In this document: positions 18,840 to 28,661 of the stretch, in pieces
Numbering within the stretch: the first letter of the stretch is position 1
Layout of the letters: each line of letters opens with the position of its first letter
From: Vicinamibacterales bacterium
Lineage (GTDB): Bacteria > Acidobacteriota > Vicinamibacteria > Vicinamibacterales > UBA2999
Length of the DNA stretch: 64,000 nucleotides
NCBI GenBank assembly: GCA_041394705.1
Contig: JAWKHS010000025.1
Span: forward strand, 31,485 to 95,484
Direction of reading: 5' to 3'
The notes under the pieces: generated by a model
Seen by the model: only the letters and a program-made list of their open reading frames with translations
What the model was told of the DNA's origin: nothing
Database searches by the model: none
Position numbers and translations under genes: made by a program

Positions 18840-20747
18840 ATGTTCGGACTGGGGTTCCTGGCGCCGGCGTTCCTGGCGGGCCTCCTCGCCGTGGCCGTCC
18901 CCGTCGTGCTGCACCTCTTCCACAGGCGGACCGACCGCGTGGTCGACTTCCCGGCCGCGGGCATGGTGCCGGACGCCCCGGTCCAGCAGCAGGAGCGGCG
19001 GCGCCTCCGCGACCTCCTCCTGCTGGCGCTTCGCGTCGGCGCGCTCGTGCTGCTCGCGTTCTCCTTCGCCCGGCCGTACGTGCAGGGGGCCGGCGACGGG
19101 CTCACCGGCCGTACCACCATCGTGGCGGTCGACGTGTCGCTCAGCACCTCGGCGCCGGCCACCTGGCGCGAACTGCGGCGGCGGGCCCTCGCGGCCGTGG
19201 ACGAGGCGCCAGCGGCCGACCTGGTGGGCGTCGTCGCCTTCGACGATCTCGGCCGGATCGTCGCGCCGCCGTCGGCGAGCCGTGACGCCGCGCGGTCGGC
19301 GGTCGAGACGCTCGTGGCGGGCGCCGGCGGCACGAGCTACGCCGCGGCGCTCGGCACGGCGGTCGACGCGCTCGGCGGCGCGTCCGGCCGGATCGTCGTC
19401 GTCACCGACCTCCAGCAGCGAGGCTGGGCGGGCCGGGACCAGGTGACCGTGCCCGGCGGGGTGGACGTGCGCGTGGACGCCGTTCCGCCCGCCCCCGACA
19501 ATCTCGCCGTCACGGCGCTGCGCGCCGGCGATGCCGTGACCGCGGTCGTCCAGAACTTCGCGCCTGGGCCTCGAGCGACCGTGGCGCGGCTGACGGTCGA
19601 CGGCCGGGAGGTGGCGCGCGTCGACACGGCGCTCGCGCCCCTCGCGGCGGCGGAAGTGCGGTTTCCGGGCCGGCCTCCCGCGCGCGGCGTCGCCGCCGTG
19701 TCGATCGACGATGCCGACGGCTTCCAGGGCGACAACGTGCGCTACCGGGCGCTCGACCCCGAACGTCCGCTGCGGGTGCTCGTGCTCACGGCCGACCCGC
19801 CGGAGACGGCGACCACCGGGCTGTACGTGCAACGCGCGCTCGAAGCGGCGGGCGAGGCCTGGCCTGTGGAGGTCGACGTGCGGGACGGGCGGCGCTTCAG
19901 CGCCGCCGCCGGTCCGGCGTACGACGCCGCCGTCGTCGTCGGCACGCGGACGCTGGACCGGGGCGGCCGCGCGCGACTGGCGGCGTATCTGAGCGGCGGC
20001 GGGCGCGTGCTGCTGTCACTCGGGCCCGACGTCGACGTCCCCACGCTCGGCGAGGCCCTCGGGTTCCAGTTGCGCGTCTCGCCGGAGCCGGTCACGCCGC
20101 GCGCGGACGACACCGCCATCGTCGCCTCCGATCGCCGCCATCCCGTATGGCGGCTCCTGGCCGGCACGCGCTCGGCCCTGGGCCGCGTGGCCATCGGCCA
20201 GTACCGCCAGGTCCTGGACGAGGCCGGCTGGGACGTGCTGGCGCGCTTTGCCGGCGGCGCCATCGCCTTCGCCGAACGGCGCGTCGAGCGCGGCACGCTC
20301 CTGCTCTTCGCCTCGGACCTCGACAACCGCTGGAACCGCTTCCCGCTCGAGCCGGGGTTCGCGCCGTTCATCGTCGAGTCGGCGCAGTACCTCACGCGCG
20401 GGGTCCGGCCGGCGACCGCGTTCGTCCTGCCGGACGTCCCCGCCGACGTGCCTCCGCAGCCGGGCGTGCATCGCGCGGCCGCGGCCGGCGGCGCGCCGTC
20501 GCCGGCGATCGTCGTGAACGTCGATCCGGCCGAGAGCGACCCGTCCGCCATCACGGCCGAGGCCTTTGCGGCCCGTGTCCAGACGGTCGGGACCCCCGAT
20601 GGGCCGGCCCTCGACGAAGACGCCCGGGCCCGCGAGGAGCGGCAGCGCCTGTGGCAGGTCGGCCTGGCCGTGATGCTGGGGCTGCTGGTGGTCGAGAGCC
20701 TCGTGGGGCGGCAGCGGCGGCCGCGCGTCGCGCCACGGAGCGGGTAG
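18840..20747 (+). CDS. BatA-like membrane protein with vWA domain
   Basis: 635 residues. The N-terminus (FLAPAFLAGLLAVAVPVV followed by LHLFHRR) is the BatA 'aerotolerance regulator' N-terminal helix, a second helix follows at about 60-76, then a vWA domain with MIDAS-like VAVDVSLSTSAP. The middle holds a GATase-like layer (VVGTRTLDRGGRARLAAYLS), and a C-terminal helix (about 612-628) precedes a basic tail. The vWA domain should therefore lie in the periplasm. Six nt after the DUF58 stop; operon member. Confidence 0.85.
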   Translation: MFGLGFLAPAFLAGLLAVAVPVVLHLFHRRTDRVVDFPAAGMVPDAPVQQQERRRLRDLLLLALRVGALVLLAFSFARPYVQGAGDGLTGRTTIVAVDVSLSTSAPATWRELRRRALAAVDEAPAADLVGVVAFDDLGRIVAPPSASRDAARSAVETLVAGAGGTSYAAALGTAVDALGGASGRIVVVTDLQQRGWAGRDQVTVPGGVDVRVDAVPPAPDNLAVTALRAGDAVTAVVQNFAPGPRATVARLTVDGREVARVDTALAPLAAAEVRFPGRPPARGVAAVSIDDADGFQGDNVRYRALDPERPLRVLVLTADPPETATTGLYVQRALEAAGEAWPVEVDVRDGRRFSAAAGPAYDAAVVVGTRTLDRGGRARLAAYLSGGGRVLLSLGPDVDVPTLGEALGFQLRVSPEPVTPRADDTAIVASDRRHPVWRLLAGTRSALGRVAIGQYRQVLDEAGWDVLARFAGGAIAFAERRVERGTLLLFASDLDNRWNRFPLEPGFAPFIVESAQYLTRGVRPATAFVLPDVPADVPPQPGVHRAAAAGGAPSPAIVVNVDPAESDPSAITAEAFAARVQTVGTPDGPALDEDARAREERQRLWQVGLAVMLGLLVVESLVGRQRRPRVAPRSG

Positions 20748-20769
20748 GATACGAAGAGCGGCATTTTCC

Positions 20770-23700
20770 ATGGCGGACGAGCTGACGACGCTCCGCGCGC
20801 TTCTCGATGACATCGCCCGTCGGCGGGCGTCGCTGGCGTGGCGCCGCGCGTGGATCGCCGGAGCCGTGGCCGCGGCCGTCGCGCTCGCGGCCTCGCGGGC
20901 CGCCGTCGCGCTCGGGGCGCCCGACGGTCTGGTTCTGCTGGCGGTGGTCGGCTTCGGCGTGGCCGTGGCCGGCCTCGCGCTGGCCGTCGCGCTCGTCGGC
21001 GCCAGGGAGACGTCCACGCCGCTGCAGATCGCGCGCCTCGTCGAGGAGCGCCTCGGTGGACTGGACGACGTGGTGGCGACGGCCGTGGACTACGCGGCCC
21101 GGCCGGACCATCGTCCGGGCATCGCCGATCAGCTGGCGGCGTCCGCGCTCCGGGCCGCCGGTCCTGGCGTGACCGACGCCGTCGTGGACCCCGACACCGT
21201 CCGCCGGACCAACCGCCGCGCCTGGGCCGCGACGGCCGCGCTGGCCGCCTCGGTGGCGCTCCTCGTCGGACCGCTCGGCCGGGCGGGCGAGGTGGCCGCC
21301 GCTTACCTGATGCCGTCGCGGCTCGCGCTCACCGTGGAGCCCGGCAACGTCCGGGTGCGCGCCGGGCGCCCCGTCACCATCACCGCGCGTATCGACGGCA
21401 CCACGGCCGTGACGCCCGCGCTCGTGGCCGGCGACGGCGCCGAGCCCGCGCCGATGCGGCTCGAGCCCGATGGCGCGTTCGTGGCGACCGTGCCCGACGT
21501 GACGGCCTCGTTCGACTACCGCGTGGTGGCCGGCGGCCGCGAGTCGCCGGCCTACACCGTGACCGTCGTGCATCCGGCGCGCGTGGAGCGGATCGATCTC
21601 GACCTCACGTTCCCCACGGCCCTGGGCCTCGCGCCACGGCACGAAGAGGACGGCGGCGACATCTACGCCCCCGAAGGCACGACGGTCCGCCTGACCGTCA
21701 CGGCCGACCGCGCCGTGGAGTCCGGCGCGCTGGTGATGGGCGACGGCACCCGGGTGGCCCTCGCCGGGGGCGGGCGGGTCGCCTCGGCGGATCTCACCGT
21801 GTCGGCGGATGGCTCCTACCGTGTCGCCTTCGTCGACGACGACGGCGTCGAGATGCCCGACGACACCGAGTACTTCATCCGGACGTTGCTCGATCGGCCG
21901 CCAGACGTCCGGATCCTGCGGCCCGCCGGCGACCGGCAGGTCACGCCGCTCGAAGAGGTGCTCATCGAGGCGCGCGCGGACGACGACTTCGGCGTGAAGA
22001 GCTTCGACCTCGTGCTGCAGAAGCCGGGCGATGCCGAGGTGGTGGTGCCGCTGCGGGGCACGGCGAGCGCGCTCACCGTCAACGGCGCCCACACCCTCTA
22101 CCTGGAAGACCTCGAAGTCGCGCCCGGTGATGTCGTCAGCTACTACGTCAGGGCGCGCGACATCGGGCGCGGCAAGCCGTCGTCGGAGACGCGCAGCGAC
22201 ATGTTCTTCCTCGAGGTGAAGGCGTTCGACGACGAGTTCGTGGCGGCGCAGAGCCAGGCCATGGCGGCCAGCGGTCAGGCCCAGGGCGTGCTGGATCTCG
22301 CCGCCGCCCAGAAGGAGATCGTCGTCGCCACGTGGAAGCTCGACAGCCGCGGCCGGCGCGCGAATCGGGAGGCCTCGGCCGCCGACGTGCGCGCCCTGGC
22401 TGCCGCCCAGCGCGCGCTCGAGCAGCGCGCGGCCAAGGAAGCGGGCAGCCAGCTCCAGCCGGCGAGCCCGGGCGGCCCGCGCCGGCGGGGCGGGCAGGCC
22501 ACCCTCAGCACGATCGGCGACGATCCGATTGGCCTCGCCATCGAGGCCATGCGCCGCGCGGCCACCGAGCTGGACCGCGCCCGGACCGGCACGGCGCTGC
22601 CGCACGAGATGGAGGCGCTCAATCAACTCCTCAAGGCGGAAGCCGACGTGAAGCGGCGCCAGGTGGCGCGCCAGCAGAGCGGTGGGGGAGGCGGAAGCCG
22701 CCAGGCGCCCGATCTGTCGGCGCTCTTCGATCAGGAACTGCGCAAGCAGCAGGAGACCACGTACGAAACCCCTGACTCCGCCGAGACGCGTCAGGACGGG
22801 ACGCGCGAGGACGACCCGCTGGCGGCGCTCCGCGAGCTGGCGCGCCGGCAGGAAGCGCTGAGCCGCGATCAGCGCGATCTGGCCCGCCAGCAGGACGGCC
22901 TGGACGCGGAGACCGTGAAGCGCCGGCTCGAACGGCTCACGCGCGACCAGGAACAGCTCCGCCGCGAGCTGGAGCAGCTGGCGCGGCAGCTGCCGCAGCC
23001 GAACGGCCAGCGCGATCCAGGCTCGCAGGGTGAACGGCGTGACGCGGCGGCGTCCTCCGGACAGCAGAAAGGCGCGAGCGGGCCACCGCAGACCGCGGGG
23101 ACGCAGGGCGCCTCGTCCGGATCGGGCCAGGCCGCGGGGCAGAGCGCCGCCAGCCAGACGTCGGATGGCGACCGGCAGGCGCTGCGCGACGCGGTCTCGG
23201 AGATGCGGCAGGCCTCGTCGGGATTGCGTGACGAGGACGCGGAGCGGGCCAGCCAGAGCGCCACGCGCGCGCTCGAGCAGATGCGGCGGGCCGAGGACGC
23301 GCTTCAAGGGTCGACGGCCGAGGACCTGCAGCGGCGTCTCGGCGACGTGCAGCTGGAGGCCCGGCAGCTCGCCGAGGCGCAGCGGCGCCTGACCGATCGC
23401 GTCGCCCGCGGCGGCACCGCCGAGGGACGTGCCGACGCCCGCCAGGCGGCCGGCGAACAGACGCGGCTGGCGGCGCGCACCGAGCGCCTGAAGGAACGCA
23501 TGCGCGCGCTGGCACGGCAGGCACCGCAGGGCGACGGCCGCCAGACCCTCGACCAGGCAGGGCGCGAGCTCGAATCCGGGCGCGCCGCCGATCTGATGCG
23601 CGAGGCGTCGCGCGCGCTCGCCGGCCAGGAGCGGACCGAGGCGGCGGCCGGCTCGACGGGCGCCGCGTCGTCCACGGCCCAGCCGTCGGCCTCGCGCGCG

Positions 23701-24345
23701 GGGGCCGGGACGTCCGCGGACGAGGCGGCGCGTCTCGGGCGGCAGGCCGCGCAGGCGATGGACCGCGTCGCCGATCGTCTCGACGGCCGCAGGGAGGCCG
23801 ATGGCCCGGCGACGGCCCGGCTGTCGGACGACCTGACGCGCACGCGCGAGCTGCGCGAGCAGCTCGCGCGCATCGATCGCGCGCTGGCCGACCTCAAGGC
23901 CACCGAGGGCCGGCAGTCGGCGGCGGACGCGCGCGAGGGCCGGGGACAGGAGGCGGGGACCGAGGGCGCGGCCGCCGACGGAGAAGTCGACCGGCTTCGC
24001 CGCCAGCTGACCGAGGAGCTGCGGCAGGCGCGGGAGCAGGTGGACGCGCTTGGGCGTGGGTCGGCCGACCTGCGCGGCGGATCGACGCCGGAGCAGTGGC
24101 AGCCGAGCACGTCGGCGCCTGGCACGGAGGCCTTCAAGCAGGACTTCGCGCGGTGGGACAGCCTGAAGCAGAACCTGCTGCTCGCGCTCGAGAAGGTCGA
24201 GCAGGGCCTGTCGGACGCGCTGCGCCAGCAGGAGACGCGGGATCGCCTGAGCGCCGGCCGCTCCGAGGCCGTGCCCGACGACTACCGGAAGCTCGTGGAC
24301 AAGTACTACCGATCGCTCGCGGCGCCGCGGCGGCCGGAGCGGTGA
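20770..24345 (+). CDS. DUF4175 family membrane protein with long coiled-coil region
   Basis: 1191 residues. Two N-terminal membrane helices (about 30-45 and 55-75) and a third near 155-175 precede a beta-rich, Ig-like extracytoplasmic section (about 185-480; FRVELPG-like strands, RPPDVRILRPAGDRQVTPLE). From about 500 to the end it is rich in Q, R, E and A and predicted as coiled coil (ELARRQEALSRDQRDLARQQ). This matches DUF4175 proteins of MoxR operons. Two TAGGAT/GATACG-like elements 20-25 nt upstream could give an internal promoter. Likely an envelope scaffold; no enzymatic motif seen. Confidence 0.8.
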   Translation: MADELTTLRALLDDIARRRASLAWRRAWIAGAVAAAVALAASRAAVALGAPDGLVLLAVVGFGVAVAGLALAVALVGARETSTPLQIARLVEERLGGLDDVVATAVDYAARPDHRPGIADQLAASALRAAGPGVTDAVVDPDTVRRTNRRAWAATAALAASVALLVGPLGRAGEVAAAYLMPSRLALTVEPGNVRVRAGRPVTITARIDGTTAVTPALVAGDGAEPAPMRLEPDGAFVATVPDVTASFDYRVVAGGRESPAYTVTVVHPARVERIDLDLTFPTALGLAPRHEEDGGDIYAPEGTTVRLTVTADRAVESGALVMGDGTRVALAGGGRVASADLTVSADGSYRVAFVDDDGVEMPDDTEYFIRTLLDRPPDVRILRPAGDRQVTPLEEVLIEARADDDFGVKSFDLVLQKPGDAEVVVPLRGTASALTVNGAHTLYLEDLEVAPGDVVSYYVRARDIGRGKPSSETRSDMFFLEVKAFDDEFVAAQSQAMAASGQAQGVLDLAAAQKEIVVATWKLDSRGRRANREASAADVRALAAAQRALEQRAAKEAGSQLQPASPGGPRRRGGQATLSTIGDDPIGLAIEAMRRAATELDRARTGTALPHEMEALNQLLKAEADVKRRQVARQQSGGGGGSRQAPDLSALFDQELRKQQETTYETPDSAETRQDGTREDDPLAALRELARRQEALSRDQRDLARQQDGLDAETVKRRLERLTRDQEQLRRELEQLARQLPQPNGQRDPGSQGERRDAAASSGQQKGASGPPQTAGTQGASSGSGQAAGQSAASQTSDGDRQALRDAVSEMRQASSGLRDEDAERASQSATRALEQMRRAEDALQGSTAEDLQRRLGDVQLEARQLAEAQRRLTDRVARGGTAEGRADARQAAGEQTRLAARTERLKERMRALARQAPQGDGRQTLDQAGRELESGRAADLMREASRALAGQERTEAAAGSTGAASSTAQPSASRAGAGTSADEAARLGRQAAQAMDRVADRLDGRREADGPATARLSDDLTRTRELREQLARIDRALADLKATEGRQSAADAREGRGQEAGTEGAAADGEVDRLRRQLTEELRQAREQVDALGRGSADLRGGSTPEQWQPSTSAPGTEAFKQDFARWDSLKQNLLLALEKVEQGLSDALRQQETRDRLSAGRSEAVPDDYRKLVDKYYRSLAAPRRPER

Positions 24346-24349
24346 CCGG

Positions 24350-26545
24350 ATGCGCTTCGCCGTTGCGTTGCCGTGGTGGGGCTACGCGCTCATCGCCGGC
24401 ATGGCCGTCGCCGTGGCCGTGTACACCTATGCCGGCGCGTGGCTGCCGCCGCGCCGGCGCGCTGTCCTGACGGTCCTGCGCGCCCTCGCGCTGCTGCTGC
24501 TGTCGGCGGCCGTCCTCCGCCCCGTCCGCGTCCTGCCGCCCGCCGCCGCCCGCGATCGCCTCGTTCCGATCCTGGTGGACGTGTCGCGCAGCATGCGCGT
24601 GGCCGACGGGCAGGGTCCGGCGCGGATGGAGCGCGCGCGGCGCGTCGCCGCCCAGCTCACGCAGGCGCTCCAGGCATCCGTGCGCACCGAGCTGTGGGCC
24701 TTCGGCGACGGCGCCGCCCGGGCCGCGCTCGGCGACCTGCAGGCCTCGGCCGGCCGGTCCGATCTCGCCGGCGCGCTCAAGACCGTCGCCGAGCACTACC
24801 GGGGCCGCCCGCTGGGCGGTGTCATCGTGGTGTCCGACGGCGGCGACACGGCGTCTGCCGATGCCGCCTCGCTGCCCGCGGTGCCCGTCTTCACCGTGGG
24901 CGTGGGCGAGCCCCACGTCACGCGGGACCGCGAGGTCATCGCCATGTCGGCCGGAGAGCCGCGCCTGGCGGATTCCACCGTGGACGTCCACGTGTCGGCC
25001 GTCAGTTCGGGGTTCGGCACGCAGCCGCTCGAGCTCACGCTCTCGGCCAACGGCCGCCCGATCGAGGTGCGGCGGCTCTCCTCGGCCGATGGCGCGCCGG
25101 TCACGGCCGTCTTCACGGTGTCGCCCGATCCGAAGGTGCCCACGGTCTACCGGGTGGACGTCCCCGTGGCGCCGGGCGAGACCGCCAGCGAGAACAACAC
25201 GCGCAGCGTGCTCGTGGAGCCGCCGGGCCGCCCGCGCCGGCTCCTCCTCGTCGAGGGCGCGCCGGGCTACGAGCACACCTTCCTGAAGCGCGCGCTCGCC
25301 CACGACACGAGCCTGGACGTCGACTCGGTCATCAGGAAGGGGCAGACCGACGACGGCGCGCCCACCTTCTTCGTGCAGGCGGCCGCGTCCAGGGCCGGAG
25401 CACTCGCCGCCGGCTACCCGCGCACGCGCGCCGACCTCTTCGCCTACGACGCCGTGGTGTTCGGCAACGTGGACGCCGCGTTCTTCTCGAAGGAGCAACT
25501 CGAGGCGACGGCCGACTTCGTGGCCGTGCGAGGCGGCGGCCTGCTGGTGCTGGGTGGGCGGTCGTTCGACCGGGAGGGCCTCGCCGGCACGCCGATCGAC
25601 GAAGTGCTGCCGGTGGACATGTCCGATCGGCGCGCCACCGTGGCCCGCGCGTCCACGGGCGAGCCGGGCGGCGCCGGCGTGCGCCTGACGCCGGACGGTG
25701 CCGACCATCCGGCGACGCGGCTCGGGGCATCGGCCGACGAAGCGGCCCGCCGCTGGGCCGCGCTGCCGCCGCTGGCGGCCGTCTCGGCCGTGGGCGGACC
25801 ACGGCCGGGCGCGCTCGTGCTCGTCACGAGCGGCACCGCGACCGACGCGCGGCCGCTCGTCACGGTCCAGCGCTACGGTCAGGGCCGCGCGATGGTGTTC
25901 GCGGGCGAGGCCTCGTGGCACTGGCGCATGATGCTTCCGGCGTCGGACGCGACCTACGATACGATCTGGCGTCAGATGACCCGCTGGCTCGCGCGCGGCT
26001 CCCTCGATCGGGTGTCGGTCGTCGCGCTCGGCAACCCCTCGCCGGGCACGGCCGAGACGGCGCCCGTGCTCGTGCGGGACGAGGCGTTCCAGCCGGTGGA
26101 CGACGCCGAGGTGCAGGTGGTGGTCACGACCCCGGGCGGGGACGAGACCCGGCTTACGGCCACGCTCGCCGACGCCGCGGACGGCCGCTACGAAGTGCCC
26201 GTCCGTTTCGAGGACGCCGGCGTCTATCGGGTGTCGGCCGACGCGCGGCGCGGGACCGACCGCCTGGGCACGGCCGAACGCACGGTGCTCGCGGGCGGCG
26301 CCGATCCCGAGATGGCCGATCCGCGGTTGAACGAGGCCGTGCTGCAGCGCCTGTCGGCGCGGACGGGCGGCGAGTACGTGCGGCCGGACGGGGTGGACGC
26401 CATCCCGCCGAAGCTCGCGGTGGCCAGGGTCGTCGACGGGCCGCCGGAGCTGCGCGATCTGTGGCACGGGGCGTGGAGCCTGCTGGCCGTGATCGGGATC
26501 CTGGCCGCGGAGTGGACGCTCAGGCGCCGGATGGGGCTCGTATGA
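24350..26545 (+). CDS. Membrane vWA/glutamine-amidotransferase-like protein
   Basis: 731 residues. Two N-terminal helices (about 9-27, 38-55), then a vWA-like domain with VDVSRSM and a hydrophobic DxG strand (GVIVVSDGGDT), Ig-like strands about 190-290, and a GATase-1-like Rossmann layer with LLLVEGAPGYEHTFLKRAL and FVAVRGGGLLVLGG. A C-terminal helix (about 705-722) precedes a short basic end. The catalytic Cys-His pair of true amidotransferases is not evident. It closes the MoxR operon core and overlaps the next ATG. Role unknown beyond being a vWA partner in the same envelope system. Confidence 0.8.
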   Translation: MRFAVALPWWGYALIAGMAVAVAVYTYAGAWLPPRRRAVLTVLRALALLLLSAAVLRPVRVLPPAAARDRLVPILVDVSRSMRVADGQGPARMERARRVAAQLTQALQASVRTELWAFGDGAARAALGDLQASAGRSDLAGALKTVAEHYRGRPLGGVIVVSDGGDTASADAASLPAVPVFTVGVGEPHVTRDREVIAMSAGEPRLADSTVDVHVSAVSSGFGTQPLELTLSANGRPIEVRRLSSADGAPVTAVFTVSPDPKVPTVYRVDVPVAPGETASENNTRSVLVEPPGRPRRLLLVEGAPGYEHTFLKRALAHDTSLDVDSVIRKGQTDDGAPTFFVQAAASRAGALAAGYPRTRADLFAYDAVVFGNVDAAFFSKEQLEATADFVAVRGGGLLVLGGRSFDREGLAGTPIDEVLPVDMSDRRATVARASTGEPGGAGVRLTPDGADHPATRLGASADEAARRWAALPPLAAVSAVGGPRPGALVLVTSGTATDARPLVTVQRYGQGRAMVFAGEASWHWRMMLPASDATYDTIWRQMTRWLARGSLDRVSVVALGNPSPGTAETAPVLVRDEAFQPVDDAEVQVVVTTPGGDETRLTATLADAADGRYEVPVRFEDAGVYRVSADARRGTDRLGTAERTVLAGGADPEMADPRLNEAVLQRLSARTGGEYVRPDGVDAIPPKLAVARVVDGPPELRDLWHGAWSLLAVIGILAAEWTLRRRMGLV

Positions 26546-27531
26546 TGCGCTGGTCGATGCTCGCCGCTCTCCTCGCCTGCTGGCCCGCCACGCCCGGCGC
26601 CGCGCAGGGCGTCGCGCCGCCAGCGTCGCGCGACGGCCGCTGGGCGGTCGTCGTCAGCGGCGCCTCCGGCGGGCCCGCCTACGCGAAGCAACTGGCGACG
26701 TGGCGCGACGCCATCCAGTCCGCGCTGACAGGGCGCTTCGGCTTCGCGCCCGCGCATGTCCTGCAACTCGTGGACGAGACCGCGCGCGAGTCCGGCACGC
26801 CGGCCACCGCCGAGCAGGTGCGCAAGCTCTTCACCTCGCTCAAGGGCCAGGTGGGGAAGGACGATCTCGTCCTGCTCGTGCTCCTGGGGCACGGCACCTT
26901 CGACGGGCAGCAGGCCAAGTTCAACCTGGTGGGGCCCGATCTCACGGCGGCCGACTGGCGGGCCCTGCTCGACGGGCTGCCCGGGCGCGTGGTGGTGGTG
27001 AACACGACCGAATCGAGCGCGCCGTTCATGGAGGCGCTGGCCGCCAAGGGCCGTATCGTCATCACGGCGACCGAGACGGCGGCGCAGAAGTACGCCACGG
27101 TGTTCCCCGAGTACTTCGTCAAGGCGCTCGGCGATGCCCAGTCGGATCTCGACAAGAACGGCCGCACCTCGATCTGGGAGCTCTTCTCGGCGGCCAGCGG
27201 CGCCGTCGCGCGCCACTACGAGGAACGCGCCCAGCTCACGACCGAGCGGGCCATGCTGAGCGACACCGGCGACCGGACGGGTGTGCAGGCCTCGGCCACC
27301 GGGCCGGTCGGTACGATGGCCCGGTCGTTCTTCCTGGATCGCGACGTCGCGTCCGAGAGCGCCGACCCCGAAGTGCGGGCCCTCATCGAGCGCCGCCGTG
27401 CGCTCGAAGCCGAGGCCGAGGCGCTCATCCAGCAGAAGCCCGGCGCCGACCCGGCCGCGTGGTCCGCCGAGTTCGAGCGCCTGATGATCGAGCTGGCGCG
27501 GGTGTCCCGCGAGGTCAGAAGCCGGTCCTGA
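26542..27531 (+). CDS. Secreted caspase/legumain-like (C13-type) protein, probable pseudo-protease
   Basis: 329 residues, with signal peptide about 1-22 (ends near GAAQG). The core resembles clan CD peptidases: strand WAVVVSGA, catalytic-His strand VLLVLLGHGTFDG (H117), then the strand that should end in the catalytic Cys. That strand reads VVVVNTTESSAP; alignment with the legumain EACESG motif puts Thr156 where the nucleophile should be, so it may be inactive or use another residue. The C-terminal ~60 residues form a charged helix. Its ATG overlaps the previous stop, making it the last gene of the MoxR operon. The fold assignment is by eye. Confidence 0.65.
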   Translation: MMRWSMLAALLACWPATPGAAQGVAPPASRDGRWAVVVSGASGGPAYAKQLATWRDAIQSALTGRFGFAPAHVLQLVDETARESGTPATAEQVRKLFTSLKGQVGKDDLVLLVLLGHGTFDGQQAKFNLVGPDLTAADWRALLDGLPGRVVVVNTTESSAPFMEALAAKGRIVITATETAAQKYATVFPEYFVKALGDAQSDLDKNGRTSIWELFSAASGAVARHYEERAQLTTERAMLSDTGDRTGVQASATGPVGTMARSFFLDRDVASESADPEVRALIERRRALEAEAEALIQQKPGADPAAWSAEFERLMIELARVSREVRSRS

Positions 27532-27540
27532 GACCCGCCG

Positions 27541-28224
27541 TCACGACCGGCCGTCCGCCGGTCCGCTCCACCACTCGACCCGCTGCCGCTCGCGGCGGCG
27601 GAAGACGAACACGAGGATCGCGCCCGCGCCGAAGCCCGCGGCGTGCGCCCAGAACGCGACGCCGCCCGCCAGCTCGCCCGACTGCACCGGGGAGAGCGTG
27701 GCCACGCCGCTCACGAACTGCATCAGGAACCACAGGCCCAGGAGGAACACGGCCGGGATCTCGACGATCGCGAGCGGGAAGGGGACCAGCGTGAGCACGC
27801 GCGATCGGGGATAGAGGACGAAGTAGGCGCCCATCACGCCCGCGATGGCGCCCGACGCCCCGACCATCGGCACGGCGGAGTGCGGCGCCGCGACGGTCTG
27901 CGCAAGGGCCGCGCTGAGGCCCGTGAGCAGGTAGAAGGCCACGAAGCGGCCATGGCCCATGCGGTCCTCGACGTTGTCGCCGAAGATCCACAGGTAGAGC
28001 ATGTTGCCGGCCATGTGCATGAAGCCCGCGTGCACGAACATCGACGAGAAGACCGCCCCCCACGCGAACTCCGCGGGCACCAGGCCGAAGGCCTGGACGA
28101 AGGCCTCGAGCTCGCGCGGCGGGAGGGTCGTCTCGCGCAGGTAGACGAGCACGTTGACGACGACGATGGCCGTCGTGACCACGGGCGTCGTGCGCGAGGG
28201 GATGACGTCGCGAAGTGGAATCAT
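27541..28224 (-). CDS. Rhomboid-family intramembrane serine protease
   Basis: 227 residues with six to seven membrane helices. The catalytic Ser is in VGASGAIAGVMGAY and the His in WAHAAGFGAGA, forming the rhomboid Ser-His dyad; MFVHAGFMHMAGNMLYL is the conserved L1/TM2 region. It cleaves within or near membrane helices. The C-terminus is basic. Converges with the C13-like gene with only 9 bp between. The ATG at 28224 is the first Met and gives the usual N-terminal IPLRD. Confidence 0.93.
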   Translation of the reverse strand: MIPLRDVIPSRTTPVVTTAIVVVNVLVYLRETTLPPRELEAFVQAFGLVPAEFAWGAVFSSMFVHAGFMHMAGNMLYLWIFGDNVEDRMGHGRFVAFYLLTGLSAALAQTVAAPHSAVPMVGASGAIAGVMGAYFVLYPRSRVLTLVPFPLAIVEIPAVFLLGLWFLMQFVSGVATLSPVQSGELAGGVAFWAHAAGFGAGAILVFVFRRRERQRVEWWSGPADGRS

Positions 28225-28320
28225 CGAGTGCCGCGGACGGCTGACCGTGCGCCGGGCCGCGCCGTGGGCGCGGGCGTGAATCGCCGGCCGCGCCCCTAGT
28301 ATCGCGTATGCTGGGATGCT

Positions 28321-28340
28321 GTCCCAAGGGGACGTCCCTT
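28321..28340 (+). other. Two overlapping short inverted repeats before the 28345 start
   Basis: GTCCC (28321-28325) pairs with GGGAC (28329-28333), while AAGGG (28326-28330) pairs with CCCTT (28336-28340). The two 5-bp hairpins cannot form together and lie just before the ATG. Short enough to be chance. Confidence 0.25.
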
Positions 28341-28344
28341 CGTC

Positions 28345-28623
28345 ATGCGCTGCCGATTCTGTGACACCGAGATCGCCGACAAGGCCCTCATCTGCTATCG
28401 CTGCGGCCGGGCCACCTCCGACCCCCGCGTCGCCCCGCCTCCGCCGCCCCGCGGGCGGCCGTGGCTGGCGCTCTCGGGCATCGCGGCGGCCGCCGTGGGC
28501 CTGGCGGCGGCGCTGCCGACGGTCGTGCCGCACGACGCGCTCTGGGGCGGCTGGACGGCCGTGGCCGTGGTCGCGACGGGCGCTGCGGCGGCCGTCTGGC
28601 GGTCGGCCGGGCGGCGGCGATGA
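28345..28623 (+). CDS. Small zinc-ribbon membrane protein
   Basis: 92 residues. Opens with a rubredoxin/zinc-ribbon-like pair, MRCRFCDTEIADKALICYRCGR (CxxC twice, 12 residues apart), then a Pro-rich linker and two hydrophobic segments (about 41-59 and 67-83) ending in a basic tail. The ribbon should be cytoplasmic. TATGCT (28307-28312) is a possible -10. It lies upstream of the FHA phosphatase, same strand. Function unknown. Confidence 0.7.
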   Translation: MRCRFCDTEIADKALICYRCGRATSDPRVAPPPPPRGRPWLALSGIAAAAVGLAAALPTVVPHDALWGGWTAVAVVATGAAAAVWRSAGRRR

Positions 28624-28661
28624 GGCGGCGGGGGCGTGTGGCGCCCCCAGACGGCGCACGT

